Assembly: GCA_017795005.1 (NCBI GenBank) | Contig: CP051242.1 | Coordinates: 2,070,976-2,134,975, forward strand | DNA length: 64,000 bases | Reading direction: 5' to 3' | From: Balneolaceae bacterium | GTDB taxonomy: Bacteria; Bacteroidota; Rhodothermia; Balneolales; Balneolaceae | Shown here: positions 37,289 to 46,380 of the stretch, one piece after another | Layout of the letters: each line of letters opens with the position of its first letter | Position numbering within the stretch: the first letter of the stretch is position 1 | The notes under the pieces: model-generated | What the model was told of the DNA's origin: nothing | Seen by the model: only the letters and a program-made list of their open reading frames with translations | Databases searched by the model: none | Program-made: the position numbers and the translations under genes

Positions 37289-38368
37289 ATGTCAGTACAA
37301 ACAATCATAGACAATTTTGTAAAAGAGAACGAAGCGGATTTAAACACGCTTCCTGATTATTCGGGTAAAGATTTTTCCTCTGATCAGGACGTACGTTGGT
37401 GTCCGGGTTGCGGTGATTACACCATCCTGAAACAAGTCCAGAATGCGATGCCCGAATTAGGGATTGCAAAAAAGGATATCGTATTTATCTCCGGAATCGG
37501 ATGTTCTTCCCGTTTTCCCTATTACATGGATACCTTCGGGATGCACTCTATTCATGGTAGAGCGCCTGCAATAGCAACCGGACTTAAAACTTCCCGACCC
37601 GATTTAACGGTTTGGATTATCACGGGTGACGGGGATTCTCTTTCAATCGGAGCTAATCACTTTACTCAGTTATTACGCCGGAATGTGAATGTGAATCTCT
37701 TGCTGTTCAATAATGAGATTTACGGACTTACAAAAGGACAATATTCACCGGCATCTCCCAAAGGTATGGTTACTAAATCAACTCCTTATGGATCCATTGA
37801 TAATCCTTTTAACCCTCTAGCTTTGAGTTTAGGCGCGGATGGAAGTTTCGTAGCCAGAGCTATGGATCGTGACCCTAAGCATCTTAAGGAAATGATTTTA
37901 AGAAGTCATAAGCATCAGGGCACTTCCATGCTTGAAATCTATCAGAATTGTATTGTATTCAATGATGGGGCATTTGAGTTGTTCACAGACAAGAAAACCC
38001 GTCCACAGGAAGCAATTTATCTGGAACACGAACAACCTCTCGTTTTTGGAAAAGACAACGATAAAGGAGTTCGTCTGGATGGATTGAACCCGGAAATAGT
38101 TCAACTTGGAGATGATTATTCCAAAGATGATCTGTGGGTTCACGATGAGCAGGATTCTACAAAAGCTCATTTACTTTCAAAGTTCTTTGAGCATCCACCA
38201 AACGGGGAAGGGGTTCAGTTTCCGCGACCGTTCGGAGTTCTGTATGCAATTGACCGGCCTCGTTATGACGAAGGGGTAGTTGCACAGGTTCAATTAGCGA
38301 AAGAAACTCAGGGTGAGGCAAACCTGGATGCATTACTACAAGGAAACGAAACCTGGGTGGTAAAGTAA
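37289..38368 (+). CDS. korB: 2-oxoglutarate (2-oxoacid):ferredoxin oxidoreductase, beta subunit
   Basis: 359 residues, thiamine-diphosphate-binding subunit. RWCPGCGDYTIL, SGIGCSSRFPYYMDTFG, HGRAPAIATGLK, and the ThDP-Mg motif GDGDSLSIGANH with FNNEIYGLTKGQYSP are all present. The C-terminal ~60 residues (FGVLYAIDRPRYDEGV) are standard for KorB. No ferredoxin-like extension, so an external ferredoxin is needed. Translationally linked to korA. Confidence 0.95.
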   Translation: MSVQTIIDNFVKENEADLNTLPDYSGKDFSSDQDVRWCPGCGDYTILKQVQNAMPELGIAKKDIVFISGIGCSSRFPYYMDTFGMHSIHGRAPAIATGLKTSRPDLTVWIITGDGDSLSIGANHFTQLLRRNVNVNLLLFNNEIYGLTKGQYSPASPKGMVTKSTPYGSIDNPFNPLALSLGADGSFVARAMDRDPKHLKEMILRSHKHQGTSMLEIYQNCIVFNDGAFELFTDKKTRPQEAIYLEHEQPLVFGKDNDKGVRLDGLNPEIVQLGDDYSKDDLWVHDEQDSTKAHLLSKFFEHPPNGEGVQFPRPFGVLYAIDRPRYDEGVVAQVQLAKETQGEANLDALLQGNETWVVK

Positions 38369-38428
38369 TTGAATTAAGAATAATTCAATTAAGAATTAAA
38401 AATCCAGGTCATTCCTGAACCTGTCTGC

Positions 38429-38450
38429 CCTGCCTTTGCCGGTAGGCAGG
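38429..38450. repeat. CCTGCC...GGCAGG palindrome (dispersed)
   Basis: CCTGCCTTTGCCGG-TAGGCAGG is a short palindrome between korB and the histidine kinase gene. The same type recurs at 39824-39844, nested in another repeat, and near 39993-40026. Just before it lies an AT-rich stretch with direct copies of AATTAAGAAT. Confidence 0.65.
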
Positions 38451-38467
38451 CTCCGAAGAGAGACATT

Positions 38468-39694
38468 TTAAGTCCCAACCGAAAACTCAGAAGCTACATG
38501 AAGGGAAACAGTGACTTCTGTACCCGATCCTTGTTCTGATTTGATATCAAGTGAACCGTTTAAGGACTGAATAAGTCTGCGTGCTAACTGAAAGCCGAAT
38601 CCGAATCCTCGTTCTTTCCTTGTTCCAACAGTAGATTCGATCTCTTCTCCACGGATAAGATTTTCAACCTGATCCTGCAGCATTCCTATTCCGGTATCTT
38701 TGATAATGCCAATTAATTGAGCACCATCTTCGTTGGTCTCAAGACTTAGGTTAATTGAAACAGATCCTTCTTCCGGTGTAAACTTAATAGCATTTGTGAC
38801 CAGGTTGCCAATAATCTGTAGTAGATGCTGTTTCGAGAATTTAAGTTCCCGATGTTCAATTCCGATTTTTACCTCAAAATTAAGTTTTTTGGTTTCAGCC
38901 TGAGGATTGAACAGAGTTTCGAGTTTGTTTTTCAAATCCTTTAACGTGATGTATTTCAGGATGGAGTTTGCCTCGATATCTTGTTTATGTGCTCCAAGTA
39001 TTTCTTCGGCGAGATCCATAAGGGAAGAGCTGCTTTTATGAATCATCGTATTGATGCTTTTCAAATCTTCTAAATTCCCATCTTTAAGTTGTTCTTCGGC
39101 AATCTGGGATAAACCAATAATTCCATTGATAGGGCCACGAATATCATGAGTGAGTTTTTTGGCACTTTCTTCCATTTCCTCAATCTCATGCTTTAAGTCT
39201 TTCATCGACTTAATCTGATCCAGAATGGTCAGTACATTATTTGCGATGATAGAGAGCATCTCCGCTTTTTCCGGAGGAAATGCATTTAGTTTCCGGTCCA
39301 TTACACAGACAGAACCAATGTTATGCCCGTCTTTTGTAGTAATAGGAACTCCAAAATAATATTTGAGCTGTAAATCACCTTTTACATAGTCACGTTCTTT
39401 AAAACGTTCGTCGGTATCAAGTCCTTTGGCTTCAAAAAAATCGGTTTCCAAAATAGTAAACTGGCAAACAGACTCGTTTTTTGGAATTTGATCAGCCTGC
39501 ATCCCAAAACTGGATAACGTCCATTGAGTATTAGGGCCTAATAGATTTATCTGAGATATGGGCATTCCTGCAATGTGTGCAGCAAGTCTTGATAAATCAT
39601 TTAAGATGGGATGGTCGGAAGTATAATCGATGTCATATTCAGCAAGTTTGAGTACCCTTTCAAACTCTTTCTGAGCAGAAAATTCTAAAGCCAT
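38468..39694 (-). CDS. GAF-domain sensor histidine kinase
   Basis: 408 residues, soluble. GAF domain (about 15-160; CQFTILETDFFEAKGL, YYFGVPITTKDGHNIGSVC), HisKA with His183 in LTHDIRGPINGI, and HATPase with IGNLVTNAIKFTPEEG, DTGIGM and GFGFGFQLARRLIQ. No receiver gene is adjacent, so it is an orphan kinase in this window. The GAF type is common in kinases sensing redox or small ligands, but no cofactor residue can be identified. Confidence 0.92.
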   Translation of the reverse strand: MALEFSAQKEFERVLKLAEYDIDYTSDHPILNDLSRLAAHIAGMPISQINLLGPNTQWTLSSFGMQADQIPKNESVCQFTILETDFFEAKGLDTDERFKERDYVKGDLQLKYYFGVPITTKDGHNIGSVCVMDRKLNAFPPEKAEMLSIIANNVLTILDQIKSMKDLKHEIEEMEESAKKLTHDIRGPINGIIGLSQIAEEQLKDGNLEDLKSINTMIHKSSSSLMDLAEEILGAHKQDIEANSILKYITLKDLKNKLETLFNPQAETKKLNFEVKIGIEHRELKFSKQHLLQIIGNLVTNAIKFTPEEGSVSINLSLETNEDGAQLIGIIKDTGIGMLQDQVENLIRGEEIESTVGTRKERGFGFGFQLARRLIQSLNGSLDIKSEQGSGTEVTVSLHVASEFSVGT

Positions 39695-39810
39695 TTAATT
39701 CTGTTACCCTGTTAATTTTAAAAAGCGTTGCAAATATAACAGAATTCGTGAATTTCTAATCAGAGCTTAATAATTCTTAACTATTTCAGTTTAGTTGATC
39801 TCAGAAAATT

Positions 39811-39970
39811 ATCCCTCCTTGGGGTCTGCCTGTCGGCAGACAGGAGGGGCAGAGTCAAAATTTGTTTTGGCTCAAGGAGAGGATGGTGGTGTTTTGTTTT
39901 ACATTGCCTCCACCGTCCTCCCTCTGAAATCCCGCAGGCGTGATTTCTGTCTCCCCCCAAGGGGAGACAG
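39811..39970. repeat. Dispersed two-armed palindromic element, family A copy 2, with a nested palindrome
   Basis: Matches copies at 12.97, 55.41 and 58.26 kb (AGAGTCAAAATTTGTTTTGGC, CCGTCCTCCCTCTGAAATC, GTCTCCCCCCAAGGGGAGAC, each quoted in part). The outer left hairpin is interrupted by TCTGCCTGTCGGCAGACAGG, a copy of the CTGCC/GGCAG palindrome, so one repeat has inserted into another. Confidence 0.8.
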
Positions 39971-40339
39971 GTAGCCAGTAGTCATCCCAGACCTGCCTTT
40001 GCCGTAGCGGCTTTGCGTAGGCAGGCGGAGTGAGAAATCTAAAAAGAGATTTTAAAGGAAGAATTAGAAAAAGCACAAGCGGACGCTTGCGCCAGAGTGG
40101 AGGGGGGATTGTGTATAAGTGCTTGGGAAACACGACTCATAATCGTGCGGTCTAAGCATTTATACCTCTAGCTCCAATGCTCTGCGTTGGAGCTTTAGTG
40201 GGCAGTTAGAGGTAGTTAGTTCCGACGCGGAGCATCGGAACGAGAAGAAAAATAAATTACACTAGAAAGGATTACCAATCCTAAAAGAGTAAAGAATAGA
40301 AAACTCCGTTACTTTTTAATCAATTTCTAAACCTTTTAT
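39971..40339. repeat. Repeat-rich intergenic region without genes
   Basis: This gap holds a CCTGCC...GGCAGG palindrome (~39993-40026), a GAGAAATCTAAA motif shared with 17.5 kb, ACACGACTCATAATCGTG (~40132), GCTCCAATGCTCTGCGTTGGAGCT (40171-40194, quoted in part as two arms GCTCCAA/TTGGAGC) and TTCCGACGC...GCATCGGAA (~40220-40240). These are different palindrome families side by side. I see no coding sequence. Confidence 0.7.
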
Positions 40340-41332
40340 TCAAACCGCCTCAGGAACATGCTCCGGTTTTGCATTTTTGTAAGCCGGACGAGCTTTCAAT
40401 CCAAACAATTCAAACATATGCATGTCTTCGTCCAGAGTATTGTTATCCGTGGTAAGTAATTTCTCCCCGGTAAAGATGGAGTTTGCACCAGCCATAAAGC
40501 AAAGAGCCTGCTCCTCGAAATTCATTCGAAAACGACCGGCAGAAAGTCTGACCATAGATTCCGGCATCAAAATACGAGCGGTAGCAATCATTCGCGCCAT
40601 TTCCCAGCTTGGTACTTTAGGTTGACCTTCCATTGGGGTTCCATCTACAGCAATTAATGCGTTAACGGGTACTGATTCAGGATGTGGATTTAAATTTGAA
40701 AGGGTGTATAGGAGACCAATGCGGTCTTCGTGAGTTTCTCCCATTCCGATTATTCCACCTGAGCATACGGAGATATTATTATCCTGAACTTTTTTAATGG
40801 TATCTAAACGATCATCATACGTTCGTGTGGTAATAATTTTTTTATAAAAATCTTCGCTTGAGTCCAGATTATGGTTGTAAGCGTATAGACCTGCTTCCTT
40901 CAGTTTTTCAGCCTGATCATCTGTAAGCATTCCAAGGGTAGCACAAACCTCAAGTCCTAAATCAGCTACTCCTGAAACCACATCCAGTACTTCGTCAAAA
41001 TCTTTATTTTGGCGAGCACTTCTCCATGCTGCTCCCATACAAAAACGAGTACTTCCAGCTTCTTTTGCACGCTCTGCTGCTGCGAGAATCATTTCCTTAG
41101 GCATTAGCTTCTCGTTATTCACTCCGGTGTTATATCGAGCCGATTGAGGGCAATACGAGCAGTCTTCTGAACAACCACCCGTCTTAATTGAAAGGAGAGT
41201 ACATACCTGAACTTCACCGGTTTCATGAAATTCTCTGTGAACAGTTTGAGCTCTGTAGATCAACTCCATTAAAGGAGTATTGTAGATTTCTGAGATTTCT
41301 TCTTTTGTCCAGGTGTGTTTAACAACGCTCAT
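40340..41332 (-). CDS. bioB: Biotin synthase
   Basis: Radical-SAM enzyme inserting sulfur into dethiobiotin. Start at ATG 41332 (MSVVKHTWTKEE); the TTG three codons upstream is less likely. 330 residues. The SAM-cluster motif is GGCSEDCSYCPQSA (Cys54, Cys58, Cys61), and the auxiliary 2Fe-2S region shows RFCMGAAW, EVCATLGML and SAGRFRMNFEEQALCFMAGAN (quoted in part). Other bio genes are not adjacent. It supplies biotin for carboxylases such as the one at 0.7 kb. Confidence 0.97.
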   Translation of the reverse strand: MSVVKHTWTKEEISEIYNTPLMELIYRAQTVHREFHETGEVQVCTLLSIKTGGCSEDCSYCPQSARYNTGVNNEKLMPKEMILAAAERAKEAGSTRFCMGAAWRSARQNKDFDEVLDVVSGVADLGLEVCATLGMLTDDQAEKLKEAGLYAYNHNLDSSEDFYKKIITTRTYDDRLDTIKKVQDNNISVCSGGIIGMGETHEDRIGLLYTLSNLNPHPESVPVNALIAVDGTPMEGQPKVPSWEMARMIATARILMPESMVRLSAGRFRMNFEEQALCFMAGANSIFTGEKLLTTDNNTLDEDMHMFELFGLKARPAYKNAKPEHVPEAV

Positions 41333-41479
41333 GTAATACAAATTAAGTTATTTCCTACGAATGCAAAGTAAGAGGATTCGCTTCAAAACCCAATCACTGA
41401 ATTGAATGTCTTCGGCAACTTTACATAGAATTACTATATTCATTTGATTAATTCTAAACACCAACAATCACTAAAAGAA

Positions 41480-42322
41480 ATGTTCATAAAAAAGCATCTG
41501 ACTCTACTAATAATAACGCTAGTTTTAATAACAACGGCTTGTACTAACCAAAATCCTAAAACTGAAAAAATGGAAAAACAAATTGGAGTGCAGGTATACT
41601 CAGTTCGCAATGAACTTTCTCAAAACTTCGATTCTACATTAGCAGCTCTTTCTGAGATTGGTTTTGATCAGATTGAAGCTTATGGGTTAAGTACAGATGG
41701 TTTGTTATTTGGAATGGAACCAGCTACTTATAAAGCTAAAGTTGAAAGTTTAGGTATGGAACTGGTTACTTCTCATACTACCTACATTACGGTAGAAGAG
41801 GCGCCTGTGATAATTAAGGCTGCAAAAGAAGCGGGTTTGAAATATGTAATTATTCCTTGGATTAATAATCAATTGAGAGAAGATTATGATGCTTTAGCCC
41901 AAAACCTGAATGAAGTTGGGGCATTATTCAAAGAAGCGGGAATTGGTTTTGCCTACCACAACCATGATTTTGAATTTCAGCCTACTGAGGATGGCAGGAT
42001 TCCTATGGAGATTTTGCTTGAAGAAACCAATCCTGATTTAGTCAGTTTTCAGTTAGATTTGTACTGGGTTGTAAAAGCAGGGTACGATCCTATGAAATTT
42101 ATTAATAAATATTCTGGGCGTTTTATGGGATTTCATATAAAAGATGCAAACGAAGAATTAGATCAAACTACCATTGGGACTGGCATAATTGATTTTAAAA
42201 CCATTCTCTCAAATCAGGAGATAGCAGGCTATGAATTCTATTTTGTGGAAGACGAACGGGTAGATAATCCTCTGGGAAATGTAAAGGCCGGACACGACTA
42301 TTTAGTTGAGCTTGATTTCTAA
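41480..42322 (+). CDS. Lipoprotein of the sugar phosphate isomerase/epimerase (AP-endonuclease-2-like TIM barrel) family
   Basis: 280 residues from ATG 41480. Signal peptide with lipobox TTAC (about Cys20). The TIM barrel is the xylose isomerase-like/IolE-like fold: IGVQVYSVRNEL, FDQIEAYGL, YHNHDFEF, SFQLDLYWVVKAG and GFHIKDAN supply the metal-binding His, Asp and Glu positions. Substrate unknown; secreted members are common in Bacteroidota sugar catabolism. An in-frame TTG at 41444 would extend the N-terminus but weaken the signal peptide. Monocistronic. Confidence 0.85.
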   Translation: MFIKKHLTLLIITLVLITTACTNQNPKTEKMEKQIGVQVYSVRNELSQNFDSTLAALSEIGFDQIEAYGLSTDGLLFGMEPATYKAKVESLGMELVTSHTTYITVEEAPVIIKAAKEAGLKYVIIPWINNQLREDYDALAQNLNEVGALFKEAGIGFAYHNHDFEFQPTEDGRIPMEILLEETNPDLVSFQLDLYWVVKAGYDPMKFINKYSGRFMGFHIKDANEELDQTTIGTGIIDFKTILSNQEIAGYEFYFVEDERVDNPLGNVKAGHDYLVELDF

Positions 42323-42456
42323 CCATCTATGGGACAGAAATTTATGTTGGATATAGTTTTTAATGTTTGTTAGCTTTTTCTAATCACTCTATTGATTGGA
42401 AGCCAATAAATGCGTACGATTAGCAAACTCACTATGCATGTTTTAGGATTTAGCGA

Positions 42457-43128
42457 ATGAATATATTAGTTGTAGAAGACGACCCGTCAGTAAGAACCCT
42501 TGTAAAGGCAGTTTTAGAACATAACGGAAATTCCGTTCACGCCGAAGATACAGCTGCAACAGGTGAAAAAGCTGCCAGTGAAGGGGATTTTGACATGATC
42601 ATACTTGATCTAGGTTTACCCGATGGAGATGGTTATGAAGTATGTAAAAGTATCAGGGATAAAAATATTACAACTCCTGTTCTTATTCTTTCAGGAGAAC
42701 AGGAAACAGATGTTAAAGTAAAATGTTTGAAAGTGGGAGCGGATGATTATCTCACCAAACCCTTTAACACGGAAGAATTAATCGCCAGAATGGAAGCAAT
42801 TCAGCGAAGAACTGAGTCGGCTTCAGATCAATTATTAAGCTGCGGGGAATTAAAAGTAGATCTGCTTAAACGAGAATTCTCAATCAATAACGAGAAAGTG
42901 CAGCTGACTAATAATGAGTTTAATCTGTTAGTTTATTTTCTAAAGAATAAAAATAAAATTATCACTCAGGAAGAACTGGCAGAGAAAGTATGGGATATTC
43001 ATTTTGACACTCAGACAAATTATATCAATGTATATATCAGTTACCTGAGAAAGAAAATTCGTGAATATTCTGATGTAGATTACATCGAAACGATCCGAAA
43101 GAAAGGATTTACTTTCAGATGTGAATAA
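42457..43128 (+). CDS. OmpR/PhoB-family response regulator
   Basis: 223 residues: receiver (1-118, EDD at 7-9, Asp51 in IILDLGLPDGDGY, Lys in DDYLTKPFNTEE) and winged-helix DNA-binding domain (~128-222, LTNNEFNLLVYFLKNKN, VYISYLRKKIREY, IRKKGFTFRCE). No cognate kinase beside it. It is followed by a strong terminator, so it forms its own transcript. Confidence 0.94.
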   Translation: MNILVVEDDPSVRTLVKAVLEHNGNSVHAEDTAATGEKAASEGDFDMIILDLGLPDGDGYEVCKSIRDKNITTPVLILSGEQETDVKVKCLKVGADDYLTKPFNTEELIARMEAIQRRTESASDQLLSCGELKVDLLKREFSINNEKVQLTNNEFNLLVYFLKNKNKIITQEELAEKVWDIHFDTQTNYINVYISYLRKKIREYSDVDYIETIRKKGFTFRCE

Positions 43129-43149
43129 AGAAAATCTGATTTAATTATC

Positions 43150-43178
43150 AGGCTGTCTCTTTTGGGACAGCCTTTTTT
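43150..43178 (+). terminator. Rho-independent terminator after the response regulator
   Basis: AGGCTGTCTC-TTTT-GGGACAGCCT followed by a T-run, 22 bp past the stop codon. It overlaps nothing if trmH starts at ATG 43186. Confidence 0.92.
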
Positions 43179-43185
43179 ATGTCCT

Positions 43186-43869
43186 ATGGATTCTTTTACA
43201 CGCAATAACTTAATTGAATATCTGAAAGATTTTACTACAGAATCACGATGGGAAACCATTCAAAAGGTTCTAAAGGAGAGAACGAATCACATTACTATTG
43301 TTTTGGAAGACTTGCATAAGCCACATAATGCAAATGCAGTACTACGAAGTTGTGATGGATTTGGGATACAGGATGTCCATATAATCGAAAACAGAAATGT
43401 ATTTGGTGCAGAAAGTACCGTATCAATTGGAGCTCATCAGTGGCTTAGTCTAAATAAGTACAACAATCCTGAAAAAGATAATCTGCTGGATTGCTATAAA
43501 TCTTTAAGAAATCAGGGGTATAAGATCATTGCTACTACTCCTCATGAGCAGGATCAGGATTTAAATGACTTACCAATAAATGAAAAAGTAGCTTTGGTAT
43601 TCGGAACAGAAAGGGAGGGACTTAGTGATGAGGCTATGAAAGAAGCTGATGGATATGTTAAAATCCCAATGCACGGATTTAGTGAGAGTTTCAATATTTC
43701 GGTAAGCGCAGCAATTTGTTTATATGATTTGACTACCAGAATCAGGCAATCTGATATCAATTGGCAATTAGCTGAGGATTATCAAAAGGAGCTGTCCCTT
43801 TTATGGCTCAGAAAAACCATTAAAGCCTCTGATAAACTCATAGAAAAATTTCTAAGCGAAAACTCCTAG
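43186..43869 (+). CDS. trmH: tRNA (guanosine-2'-O)-methyltransferase TrmH
   Basis: SPOUT-class enzyme methylating the 2'-O of G18 in tRNA. Start at ATG 43186 (MDSFTRNNLIEYL); a TTG at 43162 lies inside the preceding terminator. 227 residues. Motif 1 EDLHKPHNANAVLRSCDGFG, motif 2 ALVFGTEREGLSDEAM and motif 3 IPMHGFSESFNISVSAAICLY are all clear, and the C-terminal extension matches TrmH. The stop codon shares CTAG with the convergent peptidase stop (4-bp overlap). Confidence 0.93.
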   Translation: MDSFTRNNLIEYLKDFTTESRWETIQKVLKERTNHITIVLEDLHKPHNANAVLRSCDGFGIQDVHIIENRNVFGAESTVSIGAHQWLSLNKYNNPEKDNLLDCYKSLRNQGYKIIATTPHEQDQDLNDLPINEKVALVFGTEREGLSDEAMKEADGYVKIPMHGFSESFNISVSAAICLYDLTTRIRQSDINWQLAEDYQKELSLLWLRKTIKASDKLIEKFLSENS

Positions 43870-45233
43870 CGAGGTAGTTTTATGTTTAAGTCAGCAACTC
43901 CGTATGCGAAAGCTGCCATAGTTGCTACACATTCGTTGAAATCTTCAATATTTAGCTTATCAATTGTATCAGCATCTGTATGATGATACCAGAAATATTT
44001 TTCTCCATTAACTCTTAGCCCCATTCCAGGTACACCACCTCTCATCAGAGGGCCAATATCAGCACCGCCTCCACCTTTACTAACTTCACCCGATTCAATT
44101 TCTTCCAGGTGTGATCCAATCTCTGTTAAAATGTCAAAGGCTTCATCACTTCCTGAAAACCCAAACCCAATTGGATCAAAAACACCAGCATCTGACTCCA
44201 TAGCAAGTATGTGATTATCCAATGAGTTTTCGTCTTCTTCTACCCAACGGCGATATTCATTTGCTCCGGCTAACCCGTTTTCTTCATTAGTCCACAGAAC
44301 CACTCTTATAGTACGCTTAGGAGTTAATCCCGATTCTTTGATTAAACGAAGAGCCTCCCATGCTCCAACACATCCACCTCCGTCGTCCATCATTCCAGTT
44401 CCAACATCCCACGAATCAATATGACCACCCAGCACAATGATTTCATCTGGAAATTCTGAGCCTCTGATTTCTGCCATTACATTTCTGGAATCGGCATCAG
44501 GAAACGTTTCCGCTTCCATCTTTAACGTGATTTCGATTTCTTCACCACGATCTGCAAATCTTTGAAGGAGCAAAGCATCTTCAACCGTAATAGCGGCATG
44601 AGGAATCTTATCAATTCCATCCTGATATCGCATAACTCCGGTGTGAGGAGTTTGCATTGAATATGGTGTAACAGATGCTATCAAACTTGCAATAGCGCCA
44701 TACTTTGAGGCTTCAGAAGCACCGTTAACCCGATAAGCTACCGTTTGACCATAGGTGGTAAATTCTGCGTTAAATAAGACTATTTTACCAGCAATTTCTT
44801 CACTTCTTTCCTCTAATTCTTCAAAATTTTTAACAACTAATACTTCACCTGTTATTCCTTCTTTGGGTGTTCCAATACTTCCTCCAAGTCCTAGCATGGG
44901 CAGATTTCTTTTGATTGGAGCATTGAGAGTCACTGATTCTTCTCCACGAACCCAATAAGGGACTTTCACTGGTTGAGTCCATACACGGTCAAAGCCATCT
45001 TTCTTCATTTCTTCTACAATCCAATCGATAGAATTTTCAAGGTTTTCGGAACCACTGAACCGTGGACCAAAAGTATCACCCATAAAAGTAAGTCTGTTCC
45101 ACCCGGTTTCATTGGTCATCGCTGCTTCGATGATTGTTTGAACCTCACTTTCGAATGAATCGGGTATTGGATTTTGAGCAAAGGCACAAATACTTAAAAC
45201 TGAAATGCAAAGGAATAGGAAAGATTTTTTCAT
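43866..45233 (-). CDS. Secreted M28-family peptidase (carboxypeptidase Q-like)
   Basis: 455 residues with a signal peptide (ends CAFA-Q). A PA-like domain (~120-240) precedes the zinc peptidase domain: LGGHIDSWDVGTGMMDDGGG gives His, the bridging Asp and their neighbours, TNEENGLAGANEY the Glu pair, and MESDAGVFDPIGF the next Asp. The closest known type by pattern is plasma glutamate carboxypeptidase/carboxypeptidase Q, a dipeptidase. It is the second M28 enzyme in the window but only distantly similar to the first. Convergent with trmH. Confidence 0.9.
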   Translation of the reverse strand: MKKSFLFLCISVLSICAFAQNPIPDSFESEVQTIIEAAMTNETGWNRLTFMGDTFGPRFSGSENLENSIDWIVEEMKKDGFDRVWTQPVKVPYWVRGEESVTLNAPIKRNLPMLGLGGSIGTPKEGITGEVLVVKNFEELEERSEEIAGKIVLFNAEFTTYGQTVAYRVNGASEASKYGAIASLIASVTPYSMQTPHTGVMRYQDGIDKIPHAAITVEDALLLQRFADRGEEIEITLKMEAETFPDADSRNVMAEIRGSEFPDEIIVLGGHIDSWDVGTGMMDDGGGCVGAWEALRLIKESGLTPKRTIRVVLWTNEENGLAGANEYRRWVEEDENSLDNHILAMESDAGVFDPIGFGFSGSDEAFDILTEIGSHLEEIESGEVSKGGGGADIGPLMRGGVPGMGLRVNGEKYFWYHHTDADTIDKLNIEDFNECVATMAAFAYGVADLNIKLPR

Positions 45234-45300
45234 AGCAGGAATATTTTTGTAGGGCTAAAGTAAAACAACAGGGAGCAATAAAATTGAAAATAAATGCAAC

Positions 45301-45326
45301 AAAAAACCCCAAATAATTGGGGTTAT
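45301..45326 (-). terminator. Rho-independent terminator for the M23 peptidase gene
   Basis: On the minus strand AACCCCAA-TTA-TTTGGGGTT is followed by TTTTTT, just after the M23 stop at 45331. Confidence 0.85.
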
Positions 45327-45330
45327 AAAA

Positions 45331-46305
45331 TTAGTCGAGGGAATTTGTATTGGTCTCTGAAATCCGTCGGAACATCATGTATTCTTCAGGAGAGGTATCA
45401 GCAAAGAGATAGAAGAGGGGATCTACCGCTCTTTTATTTAAATGAACCTCGTAGTGTAAATGTGGACCTTCAACCAAGCCGGTATTTCCTGACTTAGCAA
45501 TTTCCTGACCTCTTAATACTTTTGTTCCTGATTTAATATCGGTACCAAATGTAGAGAGATGGGCGTACAATGTTTCGAATCCAAAGCCATGATCAATAAT
45601 AACAACTCTTCCAAGATTTCCTTTACGACCAGCAAATTTAACAACTCCATCACCTGTAGCATATACAGGTGAACCAATATCGGCTCTGAAGTCTAATCCA
45701 TTGTGAGGTCGGCTATATTGTAGAACGGGATGATATCGTAATCCAAAGCCACTTAACAGTATCCCACTTCCGGGCTTGATTGCTGGAATATGAGTTAGTT
45801 TCTCTTTGTTATTGTTGTACTGATTTTTGATTTCTTCGAAGCTAATGTTCTGAATCCCAATTTTTCGCTCCAGATTATCAATTTTAGAAGCAGTCCATTT
45901 TAAAAGATCTGCTGTAGATTCTTCATAAATATCAAATTCTTCGTAAGGATTTGTTCCACCGATTCCTGCCTGCCGTTCTTCAATTGTAATTTCATCCAAT
46001 CCTAGAATGGAACGGTAAACTTCATTGTCTCTTGTTGCTATGTCCTCAAGTTGTTTATCAAGGCTGGTAATAGCTTCTTTTGTGCTTTCAAGTTGAGAAT
46101 AAAGTGCCTCATTTTCAGCTTGTAAAGCTAATTCAGAAGGAGAACCGATTTTAGTGGAAAGAAGGATAATTCCTATTCCTGCGAACACTACGCCGGTTAA
46201 AATCCAAATAGATAAATTATAAATAACCTGTTCTTTACGATTATAAGTAATCGGAATAAATTCACAGGTTGACTCGTCGTAGTAGTAATGATTTTTTAAA
46301 GACAT
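45331..46305 (-). CDS. Membrane-anchored M23 peptidase (murein endopeptidase-like)
   Basis: 324 residues: short cytoplasmic N-terminus, one membrane helix (~33-52, WILTGVVFAGIGIILLS), a coiled coil (~60-100) and an M23 LytM domain (~195-305). The zinc site is intact: His and Asp in RPHNGLDF, and HLHYEVH, with preceding GFGLRYHP. This is the plan of EnvC/NlpD-like or MepM-like cell-wall hydrolases; the helix keeps it in the inner membrane. Same strand as hprK, 75 bp apart, and followed by its own terminator. Confidence 0.92.
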   Translation of the reverse strand: MSLKNHYYYDESTCEFIPITYNRKEQVIYNLSIWILTGVVFAGIGIILLSTKIGSPSELALQAENEALYSQLESTKEAITSLDKQLEDIATRDNEVYRSILGLDEITIEERQAGIGGTNPYEEFDIYEESTADLLKWTASKIDNLERKIGIQNISFEEIKNQYNNNKEKLTHIPAIKPGSGILLSGFGLRYHPVLQYSRPHNGLDFRADIGSPVYATGDGVVKFAGRKGNLGRVVIIDHGFGFETLYAHLSTFGTDIKSGTKVLRGQEIAKSGNTGLVEGPHLHYEVHLNKRAVDPLFYLFADTSPEEYMMFRRISETNTNSLD

Positions 46306-46380
46306 AGGTAGTTTAAGTTCAAACTCAACAAAGTTACTAAGTCCTTGGAGTTCTTCAAAGAGTATTCCTAAACTCTAATG

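Noticed and set aside
39855-40133. 92-codon ORF on the minus strand in the repeat-rich gap
   Set aside because: It is made of family A and CTGCC-type repeat sequence and has no protein-like character.
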